64,000 nt of DNA from NCBI GenBank assembly GCA_020633655.1, contig JACKDF010000003.1:310001-374000 (forward strand). The letters run 5' to 3'. This DNA comes from Deferribacteres bacterium. GTDB taxonomy: Bacteria; Zhuqueibacterota; Zhuqueibacteria; Zhuqueibacterales; Geothermadaptataceae. Below are positions 27,359 to 36,556 of the stretch, in pieces. Under the pieces are notes generated by a model. It saw only the letters and a program-made list of their open reading frames with translations. It had not been told where the DNA came from and did no database searches. The number at the start of each line of letters is the position of its first letter. The first letter of the stretch is position 1. The position numbers and the translations under genes were made by a program.

Positions 27359-28648
27359 TCAAATTCCCTGTGTGAGTCCGCGAACGCCTGTAATAATGTC
27401 TCTTCGTGCCAAATAAAGCAACAAAACAACATAACAGATTTCACCGGCAATCGGGCCAAATAAACTGCCCGGTGCTTCCCATAAAACAATACCCCACCAG
27501 GTCGAAATGACAGAAACAAAAGCAGCCACGGCCCCCACCCGAAACAGTGTTTTAAATCGCTCGAGAACCTGATAGGAAACCGTCAAGATGAGCAAACACG
27601 CATGCAAACCAAATTTAATTCCCCAAAGCAGTACAATGAGTGAGCTATCATCAATTGCTCGTTTGAACAAATGAACGGCAAACATATCGAAAGTTAACAA
27701 CATTATCGTGATATAAAAGAAAGCGCCCCCAATTGTGAGTAACATATAAATACTGGAAACCTTAAAAAAGCGCATCTTTGCATTCTCCGCAAGAATTGCA
27801 GCTCCACGAGGTTTCAAAATCGATGCAATGCTCGTCATTACAATCTGGATAGGCATATAGATCAGCCGAATAGAATCAATATCTGCGACTGCGGCGTTAT
27901 CTTTGATACCGCTCAATAAAAACAAAAATGCACGATTGTGCAGCCAGGTAAATATAACTCCCATGATTGCAAATTTTCCATGCACCCAGGTTTCCATTAA
28001 TACACCTGGTCGCCAACTAAAGGAAAACTGAACAGATTTTCTACTGAGGAAAAGAGAAATGGGAACGACAACGAGACATGCAAAGAACATGCTTGTCAAT
28101 GCTAAAAGTGCAGAAATTTCAAAAAGATTGATAGCAATTACAATGGTCGCAATAAATGTCGCCGAGTAAATAAAATCAACGAGCAACACAGTCTTCGGAT
28201 ACAAATAGAGAAAAAAGACTCTGCGAAAAAATTCGCGTAGCAGAACAAAAAGGACAGTCGCACTACCGACACGAATAACTGAAATTTCAAGGCTATCAAA
28301 ACCCACATATTGAAGAAAATAGGAACCAATGAATGCCAATATGGAGGCAGGTAACCAAAGAACATATTGTCCGGACAGCAAATCGCCGACAAATTGAGCC
28401 CGAGCTTCCGGCTCGCGTTTCGGCCCCAGGACAATCATTGGGGTCACAACGAGGGCATTTTGCATACCGACCATAAGCAATATTGTTGAAAAAGCCAATG
28501 TGTAGGCACCATACTCACTTGGTAATGCATTTCGAATGAGCAGCAAATTGATTGTAAAATTTGTCGCGCTTAAAAGGCCTTGATCGAGTACGGAAATGAA
28601 GGTTTCTTTGAAAAGTTTATTTTTAAACAGCCAGATAAACCAGCTCAT
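27359..28648 (-). CDS. Polysaccharide repeat-unit flippase (Wzx-like, MOP superfamily)
   Basis: An integral membrane protein of 429 residues with about 12 hydrophobic helices. ATG 28648 overlaps the stop of the ligase gene as ATGA, which fixes the start (MSWFIWLFKNKLFKETFISV). The N-terminal half DQGLLSATNFTINLLLIRNA and SEYGAYTLAFSTILLMVG matches MATE/Wzx-type lipid-linked oligosaccharide flippases, which move undecaprenyl-linked repeat units to the periplasmic face. The last helices carry GSLFGPIAGEICYVVLLLYL. Position between ligase and glycosyltransferase genes supports this role. Confidence 0.85.
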   Translation of the reverse strand: MSWFIWLFKNKLFKETFISVLDQGLLSATNFTINLLLIRNALPSEYGAYTLAFSTILLMVGMQNALVVTPMIVLGPKREPEARAQFVGDLLSGQYVLWLPASILAFIGSYFLQYVGFDSLEISVIRVGSATVLFVLLREFFRRVFFLYLYPKTVLLVDFIYSATFIATIVIAINLFEISALLALTSMFFACLVVVPISLFLSRKSVQFSFSWRPGVLMETWVHGKFAIMGVIFTWLHNRAFLFLLSGIKDNAAVADIDSIRLIYMPIQIVMTSIASILKPRGAAILAENAKMRFFKVSSIYMLLTIGGAFFYITIMLLTFDMFAVHLFKRAIDDSSLIVLLWGIKFGLHACLLILTVSYQVLERFKTLFRVGAVAAFVSVISTWWGIVLWEAPGSLFGPIAGEICYVVLLLYLARRDIITGVRGLTQGI

Positions 28649-29964
28649 GGATGGCGTTCCTGCATACGAGGGCTTGATTTTGAGAAAGGAATTGCAAATA
28701 TGATTACATAAATAAGTAAATAGAGAAACCAATTGCGCGTCATCGCGCGGCAAAAATTCGATTCCATAAAATTATGCAGTACAATACCGGCAAAAAGCAA
28801 AAAATACGGCAAAAATCCGGAGGGATTGCGAAGCATTAACCGAATAATTCTAACGAGTAATCCGACTAACGTTAGGAAGAAAAAAGTCGCTCCAACAACG
28901 CCTAATTCATTAAGAATATCGAGATAACCGTTGTGTGCCTGAAAGGTCACCCAATCGGATTCAATAATTTGAGATGTCCAAAATCCATTATAACCAACAC
29001 CAAAGTAGGGATGAGACAGAAACTCGTCAAAAACTACACCCCATAATTGGGTCCGGCCCGTTAAGTCCGCCGAGCGTGCAAAGATGTTTTCAGTGAAATC
29101 ATTGATGCTGGCAAACTGAAAATTTAAAAACCATAAAAACAGAAATACGAGCATTGCGCCGGAAAGACTCATTTTCAAAACGAACGGCAACGGTACTATG
29201 ATAAACAACCATATGGCTATGAGTACAAAATTGATAAGCAAGGCGGTTTTGGAATCACTCATAAAAGTGAGTAAAAGCGTAATTGCGATAAGAAAGGCGA
29301 CAGCAAGTTTTTTTCGTAAAGATTGTTTTTCAAAAATGGCGGGCAACCATACGGCAACCGCTAATATTGTCACAGCTCCCAGAGAATTTTTGTGCTGCAG
29401 ATATCCGCGCCATTCATGGGTTCCCGGTGTGATACCAATTCCTGGAAATAAAATAATGACGAATAAGTTGGTGAGGACAACTGCTGCCAGCACGGTACGA
29501 ATGATCTGTAAAATTTTTTCGTTGTGATTTTGTGCCTGAACAGCATAAAGTGCAATAGCCAGCAAACCTAAAATCTGAATGCAACGCTTCAGCGTAATAA
29601 AAGGGACAGGTGACCAGGCAATGGAAGCAAAACAATAAACAACAAAGGGAATCATCAATGCCATATTGACTCGACGATATTGTTTTTGCTTTATTTGAAC
29701 AATCAAACCGATGAACGAAAAAACCATGGCCAGGGACATAACAAGCTGTCGAAAAATATTGCCGCCCTGTTGGATGTCCAGCTTATCTGTGGGAGTGATG
29801 TCGCCCAGATCAATATCCAGGTAATTGGAAAAGAAAATCAGTTGAAATAAAACAAAAGCTAAAACGGCAGCCACAGGCGCTAAATAGAGCCAGTCCTTTT
29901 GGTGTTGCTTTGAAATTTCGCCCGTAAAAGTTGATATTTCGAATGTTTGTGGTAAGGAGAACAT
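28645..29964 (-). CDS. O-antigen ligase/polymerase-family membrane protein (Wzy/WaaL-like)
   Basis: A 439-residue protein with about 11 transmembrane helices. The O-antigen ligase core is visible as GTHEWRGYLQHKNSLGAV, LTFMSDSKTALLINFVL, and the large periplasmic loop ending SHPYFGVGYNGFWTSQII plus HNGYLDILNELGVVG. These motifs contain the Arg and His residues typical of Wzy and WaaL enzymes that polymerise or ligate undecaprenyl-linked glycans. In this cluster, with Wza and Wzz, a polymerase role is more likely than ligation to lipid A. Its stop overlaps the flippase start. Confidence 0.87.
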   Translation of the reverse strand: MFSLPQTFEISTFTGEISKQHQKDWLYLAPVAAVLAFVLFQLIFFSNYLDIDLGDITPTDKLDIQQGGNIFRQLVMSLAMVFSFIGLIVQIKQKQYRRVNMALMIPFVVYCFASIAWSPVPFITLKRCIQILGLLAIALYAVQAQNHNEKILQIIRTVLAAVVLTNLFVIILFPGIGITPGTHEWRGYLQHKNSLGAVTILAVAVWLPAIFEKQSLRKKLAVAFLIAITLLLTFMSDSKTALLINFVLIAIWLFIIVPLPFVLKMSLSGAMLVFLFLWFLNFQFASINDFTENIFARSADLTGRTQLWGVVFDEFLSHPYFGVGYNGFWTSQIIESDWVTFQAHNGYLDILNELGVVGATFFFLTLVGLLVRIIRLMLRNPSGFLPYFLLFAGIVLHNFMESNFCRAMTRNWFLYLLIYVIIFAIPFSKSSPRMQERHP

Positions 29965-29988
29965 GTTTTTATTTAACCTGTGTCGAAT

Positions 29989-30852
29989 TCAATTATAGCG
30001 AATAGTCTCAACCAGCATTTTGCCGAGTTCACTGGCAACGCGGATTGTCTTATACATAATTCGGAACATCAACCGTTTTTCGTATTTATTGATGATCACA
30101 AACCAGCATTGAATACCTTTTAAGCGGGATCGGCTGATGGAATCGTCATTTTGCACAAAATCCACGAGGGGAGGTGTCTCCAGCAATTTAATTTTTTTAC
30201 CGTTTGTGAGAAAGCGTAAAAACATATCAATGTCGATTTTTCGTGGTAACGAAGGATCATAATTTCCCAGAGCGAGCACCGTTTCACGGCGGAAAGCCAT
30301 ACCCGAGTGTTTGAAAGGGACAACGGGTGATAAATAGACATCTCGTGCAAGTTTTCCCGTATCGCACTGATTTGTATACCGGCTCTTGCCAACAACTTTG
30401 TTTTTATATATTTTCCGATTGTTCACGTGAACTAAATCAAGTTGCTTTTCACGCGAAAAGGCTTTGATGATCGTTGAAACAGCTTCTTTACGCAAAATAT
30501 CATCGGAATCCAAAATACAGATATACTCTCCGGAAGACCGGATTATTCCATTTGCCCGTGCTGCCGCAGGACCCTGGTTGTTTTGAAAATAAACATGGAT
30601 TTGCTTTGATAATGCATGCAATCGGCGTAAAAAATATTGGGTAACGGCATTGGAACCATCATCGATTATGACTATTTCAATGGCAGGATAATCCTGACGC
30701 AAGGCACTTTTTATCGCTTTTTTCAACTCAGGAAGGCGATTATAGGACGCAAGTAAAATTGTTACAAGTGGATTCGATTCCTCGCCTGCCGGTGGAAATC
30801 GTGGTTCAATTTGCTCTGTATTTTCATTGGATTGCGTTGTTGGTGTCATCAT
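29989..30852 (-). CDS. Glycosyltransferase family 2 protein
   Basis: A GT-A enzyme of 287 residues. The start is ATG 30852, nine bases after AAGAG; it overlaps the upstream GT39-type gene by 29 bases. Motifs are LVTILLASYNRLPELKKAI, EIVIIDDGSNAV and the DXD in YICILDSDDILRKEA. The C-terminal part KHSGMAFRRETVLALGNYD is typical of family 2 transferases with WsaF/WcaA style acceptor domains. The last 30 residues are helical and basic and may sit on the membrane. It adds one sugar to the repeat unit. Confidence 0.9.
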   Translation of the reverse strand: MMTPTTQSNENTEQIEPRFPPAGEESNPLVTILLASYNRLPELKKAIKSALRQDYPAIEIVIIDDGSNAVTQYFLRRLHALSKQIHVYFQNNQGPAAARANGIIRSSGEYICILDSDDILRKEAVSTIIKAFSREKQLDLVHVNNRKIYKNKVVGKSRYTNQCDTGKLARDVYLSPVVPFKHSGMAFRRETVLALGNYDPSLPRKIDIDMFLRFLTNGKKIKLLETPPLVDFVQNDDSISRSRLKGIQCWFVIINKYEKRLMFRIMYKTIRVASELGKMLVETIRYN

Positions 30853-32323
30853 TTGCTTTTCTCTTATAGTAGGTAAGTTCGACTCCAACAAATTTTTTAT
30901 CAATCACACGATTAAAACTTTTATCAAAAAATTGTCGAATAACAGCTACTTGTCGCTTGTTATAATTTCGACTGAGATAGAACCAAAATCTATCCCGTTC
31001 ACCAATTATTTCCTGTAAATCATTAACAATAATTTCCGGACGCGTTTCGAATTTACTCGGACGATAGCCAATAACCTTTTCTTCCGGGTATCGAGTGTAA
31101 TAGAGCAATCCCTTCTTAGCATAAAAAGCACTACAAATTGCCAAATCATTTTTATCTGCATTTTCTGAAAAATAGTGGCTTGCCGAACGATTGTCTTCAC
31201 GAAAATAGCGAGAATTAAAATAGTTATTTGCTAAGGAAATAATATTGACTAACAGGAAAATGCTCACGGCAATCCGCCGCCATTGCACTCCCGGGAGTTC
31301 AGTCATCGCAGCAGAAAGCACCACAAGAATGGCAGGAAATACGAGAAGTACATAGCGGGCATTGAAGGGTTGATTCGAGAACAATGAACCCAAAATGGCA
31401 AAAAAACCCGGGATGAAGATCCATGCAAGGACCAGCCAGAAACTCGGTCTGTTCTTCTTTTTCATAACCCAAAGGCCATAACCGAATAATGCAGAGAAAA
31501 AAAGGCCAATTGGAACGATATAGATAAGAGCTTCTTTAATGTATTTTATATGGTTTGCGCTATGCAGCTCAGGCACGGATGGTCCAAGTGTGTATCCGGA
31601 AATAAAAACCCAAAATGTATAAGGAATTGCAAGTACGTCGAATTCGCGAAAGGAATCAGCAGAACGCAACTTTGGCAGAACATAGAGTTCCCACAAGGCT
31701 GGTGAAACGAGAACACCGATGAGCGTAAAGATACCAACCCATTTCAACCATTCTTTTCGTGGGCTGTACAGTATTGCAGCGGTAAATAAAAATCCTATAA
31801 ATGCGATACCCAAGGTATGGCAATAGAATAATGCCGCAGTTGATAAAACAAACCCAATCAGCCAGACGAATCCTTTATTATCGACGAGCACTTTCAGTAA
31901 TAACCAGAGAGATAATAATGCAATAAAAATAAGCATACTATAAGGTCGGGCTTCTTGCGAATACCAGATATGAAATGCAGAAACCGACAATATTAAAACT
32001 CCGATTTTTGCTGATCGATCATCAGTAAGCTTTTTTAAAATATCATAAAAAAGAACAACACTGAACACAGCAAACAAAACAGAGGGTAAACGCAGAAAAA
32101 ATTCTGAGGCAGAACTTTTTGTGAAAGGGCTTATCACATAATAGTAAAATGGTGGGACATTCGTCATTATGTATGAATTTTTGTAAATCTCCTTCCAGGT
32201 TCCTTCCGCCAACATAACGGATAAAATCTCGTCATGCCAAAAGCTTTGGAAATCGAGATGGAACAAACGCAGAAGTAGTGCCAGGAGACTCATCCCTGAT
32301 AGAAAAATTACCGGCTTTTTCAT
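30824..32323 (-). CDS. GT39-like membrane glycosyltransferase (PMT/ArnT type)
   Basis: A 499-residue polytopic protein. The first loop has the acidic pair of GT-C enzymes (FHLDFQSFWHDEILSVMLAE), which coordinates a metal and acts as general base. Eleven or so transmembrane helices follow (for example SVLFAVFSVVLFYDILKKL and LLSLWLLLKVLVDN), with YSQEARPYSMLIFIALLSL characteristic of PF13231 proteins. A soluble C-terminal domain of about 100 residues ends the protein. GT-C enzymes use undecaprenyl-phosphate sugars to decorate glycans, lipid or protein on the periplasmic side. It belongs to the capsule operon. Confidence 0.86.
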   Translation of the reverse strand: MKKPVIFLSGMSLLALLLRLFHLDFQSFWHDEILSVMLAEGTWKEIYKNSYIMTNVPPFYYYVISPFTKSSASEFFLRLPSVLFAVFSVVLFYDILKKLTDDRSAKIGVLILSVSAFHIWYSQEARPYSMLIFIALLSLWLLLKVLVDNKGFVWLIGFVLSTAALFYCHTLGIAFIGFLFTAAILYSPRKEWLKWVGIFTLIGVLVSPALWELYVLPKLRSADSFREFDVLAIPYTFWVFISGYTLGPSVPELHSANHIKYIKEALIYIVPIGLFFSALFGYGLWVMKKKNRPSFWLVLAWIFIPGFFAILGSLFSNQPFNARYVLLVFPAILVVLSAAMTELPGVQWRRIAVSIFLLVNIISLANNYFNSRYFREDNRSASHYFSENADKNDLAICSAFYAKKGLLYYTRYPEEKVIGYRPSKFETRPEIIVNDLQEIIGERDRFWFYLSRNYNKRQVAVIRQFFDKSFNRVIDKKFVGVELTYYKRKANDDTNNAIQ

Positions 32324-32393
32324 AAAGATGTATTTGTGCGATGAAGAAGTGGCCAGTTCAGAGGACCATTAACAGGATTATTTAATTCAAATC

Positions 32394-33251
32394 TCAATAA
32401 AAAGTACGATTCAAGCGATCAGGAATTTTTTGCTGGTAACGATTTAAAACGACACCAACATTTGAAGCCCCATGTTTTTGCAAAATAAAACGGGATTTCA
32501 ATACATCACTGACGTTGGTTTTATCCGCCTGCACTGTGAGAACGACCCCATCCACTGCATCAATCAGCGCAACAATATCCGGGGAGAGATTGATTGGGGA
32601 GCAGTCCAGAATGACAAATTGAAATTCACTGCGCAATTTGGTGAGTAATTCCTTAAATCGATTACTGTAAAACAGATCGATCCCATACTCAGTTTGTCGA
32701 CCAGCAGTTATGAAAGCCAGTCGATCTTCAACGACCCATTTTAAAGTTTGTGAATAAGCCTGGTGATCCTCCAGATACTCTACAAGTCCACATTTCCGGG
32801 AAACATGCATGAAGTCGTGGAGTATGGGTGCATTCAAATTAGCATCGATAACGGCGACTTTACTTCGTTTTGAATAGTTGCCAGAATAACTGGTATTTGA
32901 TCCGTTTTTATATTCCACTGCCAGGCCATCGCCTGGCGCTTCAAATTCTGAATTATTCAGAGCAAGCATCAACGCAAGAGTGTGGGCAATTGTACTAGTG
33001 CCCTCCCCAGAATTACTACTGCACAAAGCAAAAACCTGGGCGTTATTCTGCCCTGGTATATAGGATAACTTCTTTTTCAATTGCAGTATATCAGCGAAAA
33101 ATTGATTAGGAAGATCATTTAAAATTTCGTTTAAACTCTGCGGTGACATTGAATTATCCTGAGGAGCCAATTCAAAAGCTTTATGAGGAAACTCCCGGTC
33201 TAATTTCTTTTTTTCAATTGATCTAGTGAGAGTTTTGGATTCAGTAGCCAT
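32394..33251 (-). CDS. CpsD/CapB-like tyrosine-kinase homologue with defective Walker A
   Basis: A 285-residue soluble P-loop protein next to Wzz, the usual place of the BY-kinase that controls chain length. The Walker A region reads CSSNSGEGTSTIAHTLALML (about residues 77-96) where the family has GEGKST: the ATP-binding lysine is a threonine (codon at 32997-32999). The Walker A' motif is VIDANLNAP instead of the usual DADLRxP, and Walker B is FVILDCSPI. There is no C-terminal tyrosine cluster, only one Tyr as the last residue. It is therefore probably a pseudokinase or an ATP-independent regulator of Wzz. SD-like AAAAAAGGTAATC precedes the ATG at 33251. Confidence 0.85.
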   Translation of the reverse strand: MATESKTLTRSIEKKKLDREFPHKAFELAPQDNSMSPQSLNEILNDLPNQFFADILQLKKKLSYIPGQNNAQVFALCSSNSGEGTSTIAHTLALMLALNNSEFEAPGDGLAVEYKNGSNTSYSGNYSKRSKVAVIDANLNAPILHDFMHVSRKCGLVEYLEDHQAYSQTLKWVVEDRLAFITAGRQTEYGIDLFYSNRFKELLTKLRSEFQFVILDCSPINLSPDIVALIDAVDGVVLTVQADKTNVSDVLKSRFILQKHGASNVGVVLNRYQQKIPDRLNRTFY

Positions 33252-33283
33252 GATTACCTTTTTTGTTTAAAATAAATTATCAA

Positions 33284-34756
33284 CTATTTCAGCTTAACGG
33301 TGCAATCTGCAATTGTCGTAAACACGGGTAAACCAACGTACCGTTCCACTTTTTCAGGTGTGTCGAGTGTATTATCGAAAAATTCAAGTATGAGCGCAAC
33401 ACTCACGGAAATAAACAGCGCCAGGAAGAAACCCAGAAGTATATTAAGCTTTTTGATGGGTTTTACGGGTTCAACTGGAGCAGTTGCCTCACTGATAACA
33501 CGTACGGCAATTCCATGGAGTCCACTTGCAAGCGAAAGACCGGCATCATCTCTTTGTTTAAGCAATAATGAGTAAATTTCTCTTTTATTCGCAATTTCTC
33601 TTGTCAGCTCAGTAAATTTCACTTCTTTATCTGAAAAATATCTCAATTCACTTTTAATTGAATTTATTTCTTTTTCCAGTTCCGCTTCTTCCTCCCGAAG
33701 CGCAGCTACACGTCCAGTTTCTTCATTTAAAATTTGCTGAACCTCATTATACATTTTTTCCCGAGTCGCATTGATTTGTGCGGTCAGATTTTTCACACCT
33801 TTGTATTCGGCAGTGTAATTGATTAAAAGGCTATCTCGTTGCATTTCCAAATTGAGCATTTCCAATCGCATACGAGCCCAATACGTGTATCGATTTGGTG
33901 TTTCTGTATTTTCCAAAACCGGGATATTCACCAGGCTGTCAGCCTGGATACTTTTTCGTATAATATCCAGTTTCGCCTGTTTACCAATGCGTTCTGTTCT
34001 TGTACCGGTGAGTGAAGTTTCGTATCCACTTAATTTGCGCAAAATAATTTCCACTTGCGCGTCAGGAGAAACGACGCCGAATTCTTTTTTAAATTCAGCC
34101 AGTTCTTTTTCTTTTTGAACAAGATTTCGTTCTGCATTTTCCAATTGATGGAGGAAGTATTGGTAGGATGCTGATTCTGAATACACTTCGTTTCGGTATT
34201 GCTGGTAATTTTTAACAATTTCATTAAGGATAGACGCAGCAAGAACAGGATCATGATTATCGATCTGCAAATTAAGCACATTACTTTTGCGAGGATTGTC
34301 GATGACAAATGCTTGTTTCAGCTGCTCAATGGCTTTGAGCCGAAATTCTTCTGAACTTTCTTCGCCAGTTTTTTGCCCCTCCGTAAGATTCAGCGATTGA
34401 ACAACTCGATTGATCACAGGCGTGCTTTTCAATATCTCTATTTCAGCAATAAGCCAGTCCTTTAAATCACGTAGATTATCACTATCGATGCCGAGAAGGA
34501 CAGATTTTTCAGTATCGATATGCCGTTCAATGACGATTGTCGCGTTCGCGCGGTAGACTTTTGGAATTAAAAAGGTTCCAATAGAAACAAGGGAAAATAT
34601 ACCCACAAACAAACTCAGGATAATTTTTTTATATTTGAAAAAGACCTGAAGTGACCTTCTGAAATACAATATCTGTTTCTTCGGATGGTGTTCGTATGAC
34701 ATCTGTAAATTATAAGATTCACGTCCGGGATTGTTTTGATCGGGTAATTTATTCAT
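33284..34756 (-). CDS. Wzz/GNVR-type polysaccharide chain-length determinant
   Basis: A 490-residue inner-membrane polysaccharide co-polymerase. A membrane helix near residues 44-68 (IILSLFVGIFSLVSIGTFLI) is followed by the Wzz domain (VYRANATIVIERHID), a long periplasmic coiled coil (about 190-390, rich in Glu/Lys heptads), the GNVR-like tail region and a second helix (KLNILLGFFLALFISVSVAL, about 440-460). The cytoplasmic end TPEKVERYVGLPVFTTIAD usually contacts a BY-kinase. It governs polymer length and export together with Wza (upstream) and the kinase-like protein (downstream). Confidence 0.9.
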   Translation of the reverse strand: MNKLPDQNNPGRESYNLQMSYEHHPKKQILYFRRSLQVFFKYKKIILSLFVGIFSLVSIGTFLIPKVYRANATIVIERHIDTEKSVLLGIDSDNLRDLKDWLIAEIEILKSTPVINRVVQSLNLTEGQKTGEESSEEFRLKAIEQLKQAFVIDNPRKSNVLNLQIDNHDPVLAASILNEIVKNYQQYRNEVYSESASYQYFLHQLENAERNLVQKEKELAEFKKEFGVVSPDAQVEIILRKLSGYETSLTGTRTERIGKQAKLDIIRKSIQADSLVNIPVLENTETPNRYTYWARMRLEMLNLEMQRDSLLINYTAEYKGVKNLTAQINATREKMYNEVQQILNEETGRVAALREEEAELEKEINSIKSELRYFSDKEVKFTELTREIANKREIYSLLLKQRDDAGLSLASGLHGIAVRVISEATAPVEPVKPIKKLNILLGFFLALFISVSVALILEFFDNTLDTPEKVERYVGLPVFTTIADCTVKLK

Positions 34757-34822
34757 ATGCTAACCGTTATAATGATAAATCTTTATGATTGCATTCTACC
34801 AGACACTCTGTAAAACGAAAAG

Positions 34823-35542
34823 CTAGAGCCTGCTCCAAAAAATTGCACGTAGATACGAATCGATTGGTGGTAAAACAGTACTGTAAACATTCCCCATAAA
34901 ACCAGCAAAATCAGAGATGCGCGTATTGGGGATGTAAATAATATCATTTGGTTTTAAATCGAGATAAATTGGAGATGATTTTCCTTCGTCCTGAGGATTT
35001 TTCATATTTAATTGAATGACATCAGGGGAGGCTGTTTCCGCTTTGCGGATCAGCATGGCGTTGGACATTTTTGCATCTTTTTTAACACCACCAGCTGCGG
35101 CAACAGCCTGAAAAGTAGTCATAGATTTTGCAATTGGATAACGTCCTGGTGCTTCCACTTCCCCAAGAATATAGAAATGATTATTGCCAAACTCGGTAAC
35201 AATTACGGTTACTTCAGGCTCCTTAAGAAATTTTGCAAATTCTGCAGTTATAACAGAATCCACAAAAGCGGGTGTTTTCCCATCAACAAAAACATCGCCT
35301 ATTTTTTCAATCGTGATGTTTCCGTCGGGTCGTACAGGAACCGTTATGTTGTAATTTCGGTTATTAAAAAATCGTATATCGAGCACATCACCAAATCCAA
35401 GTTGGTATTCGCTTTGGCGGTGGTTGACAAAATTTGCAGAGGTCCCTATCTGATGTTCAGCTTTTTGCAGATTTTTTGTACAGGCATGGGCACTCAAAAT
35501 ATTAATTAGTAAAAGTGACCAAGCCAACCTATTTGTTTTCAT
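34823..35542 (-). CDS. Polysaccharide export outer-membrane lipoprotein (Wza-like)
   Basis: A 239-residue lipoprotein with a signal of MKTNRLAWSLLLINILSAHA and a cysteine at about residue 21. Residues of about 45-130 are the poly-export domain (YQLGFGDVLDIRFFNNRNYN, VRPDGNITIEKIGDVFVDG), followed by one SLBB domain (HFYILGEVEAPGRYPIAKSM). The C-terminal NDIIYIPNTRISDFAGFMG is standard for Wza homologues, whose octamer forms the export channel. An ATG four codons upstream (35554) is an alternative start. It precedes the Wzz gene. Confidence 0.92.
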   Translation of the reverse strand: MKTNRLAWSLLLINILSAHACTKNLQKAEHQIGTSANFVNHRQSEYQLGFGDVLDIRFFNNRNYNITVPVRPDGNITIEKIGDVFVDGKTPAFVDSVITAEFAKFLKEPEVTVIVTEFGNNHFYILGEVEAPGRYPIAKSMTTFQAVAAAGGVKKDAKMSNAMLIRKAETASPDVIQLNMKNPQDEGKSSPIYLDLKPNDIIYIPNTRISDFAGFMGNVYSTVLPPIDSYLRAIFWSRL

Positions 35543-35660
35543 AGAAAACCACATCCCTGTTTTTTCATTTTCAAATAGTAGTTTGTGTCTATTATGTAAA
35601 TACAGACGATTTTTATTTTTTGCGAACTCAAAGACGCATAGTCAGGACTTATTTTTAGAA

Positions 35661-36395
35661 TCAGAAATTTCTCAAGAAGAATGCAAACTTTAAGGTTTGC
35701 AGCAAAATATAAAAATCCGTTTTTAAAGACTGTCTACGGATATATTCAAGGTCAAGATGGATATCTTCATGGATATGTTTTTTACGTGATCCCTTGAGCT
35801 GCCACAATCCTGTAATTCCAGGTTTAACCTGAAGTCGCTGTAATTGGTGGTCGTCGTACTCCTGCACGATAAACTCTAATTCAGGTCGGGGACCAACGAG
35901 GCTCATATCTCCTTTTAAAACATTAATCACTTGCGGTATTTCATCGAGACAGGAACGTCGTAAAAAACGACCAAGTCGGGTAATTCGCGTATCCGTAATT
36001 GATGTGGGCTTAACATCGTATAAATTGGAATTCATATGCATACTTCGAAATTTATACATAATGAAGGGTTGGCCTCGCATATTTCGTTTTCGTCGATCGA
36101 AACTATGTGTATTGTAAACTTTGCGACGACGGTTTTTCCCTATGCGCTTTTGTCGTATTAATATGGGGCCTGGCGAATCCAACTTTATGAGAAAAGCCAA
36201 TAAAACAATGATCGGAGCTTGAACAATGATAAAAATCACAGAAATAGTAACATCAATTAATCGTTTAAAAATACGATAACTCAATTGTTCACTTCTGCGA
36301 TTCAGTATTTCATTGGGATAAGAAATAGTAGAAAATTCCTTACTTTGATTTTTAGGGATAGCCCCTTTAACCGCTGCTTCCCCAATGCAATCCAT
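35661..36395 (-). CDS. Undecaprenyl-phosphate sugar-1-phosphate transferase (WcaJ/RfbP-like)
   Basis: A 244-residue initiating enzyme. After a cytoplasmic start there is one membrane segment (VTISVIFIIVQAPIIVLLAF, about 50-70), then the catalytic domain: DSPGPILIRQKRIGKN, FIMYKFRSM, RLGRFLRRSCLDEIPQVINV, LKGDMSLVGPRPELE and VKPGITGLWQLKGS. These are the conserved blocks of bacterial sugar transferases that load the first sugar phosphate onto undecaprenyl phosphate. Missing the four N-terminal helices of WcaJ, it is the short PglC/WecP-like form. It is upstream of Wza and begins repeat-unit assembly. Confidence 0.92.
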   Translation of the reverse strand: MDCIGEAAVKGAIPKNQSKEFSTISYPNEILNRRSEQLSYRIFKRLIDVTISVIFIIVQAPIIVLLAFLIKLDSPGPILIRQKRIGKNRRRKVYNTHSFDRRKRNMRGQPFIMYKFRSMHMNSNLYDVKPTSITDTRITRLGRFLRRSCLDEIPQVINVLKGDMSLVGPRPELEFIVQEYDDHQLQRLQVKPGITGLWQLKGSRKKHIHEDIHLDLEYIRRQSLKTDFYILLQTLKFAFFLRNF

Positions 36396-36556
36396 TATTT
36401 ATCCTCAGTTTCTAATTTATGGAAAGATGTTTTCAATTTATGAGCCACTCATACAGAAGTATGGAAAAATGCTTGATTCATAAAAGAATGACTGGGATTT
36501 TTCGTACTTCGATTGGCTTACAGGTTTAATTCGTAAATAATTTTATGTTCGAATTT

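Noticed and set aside
26450..35554. Shared start sequence ATGTGGTTT at the GT4 and Wza genes suggesting a repeated element
   Set aside because: The match is only about nine bases with different flanks, so chance.
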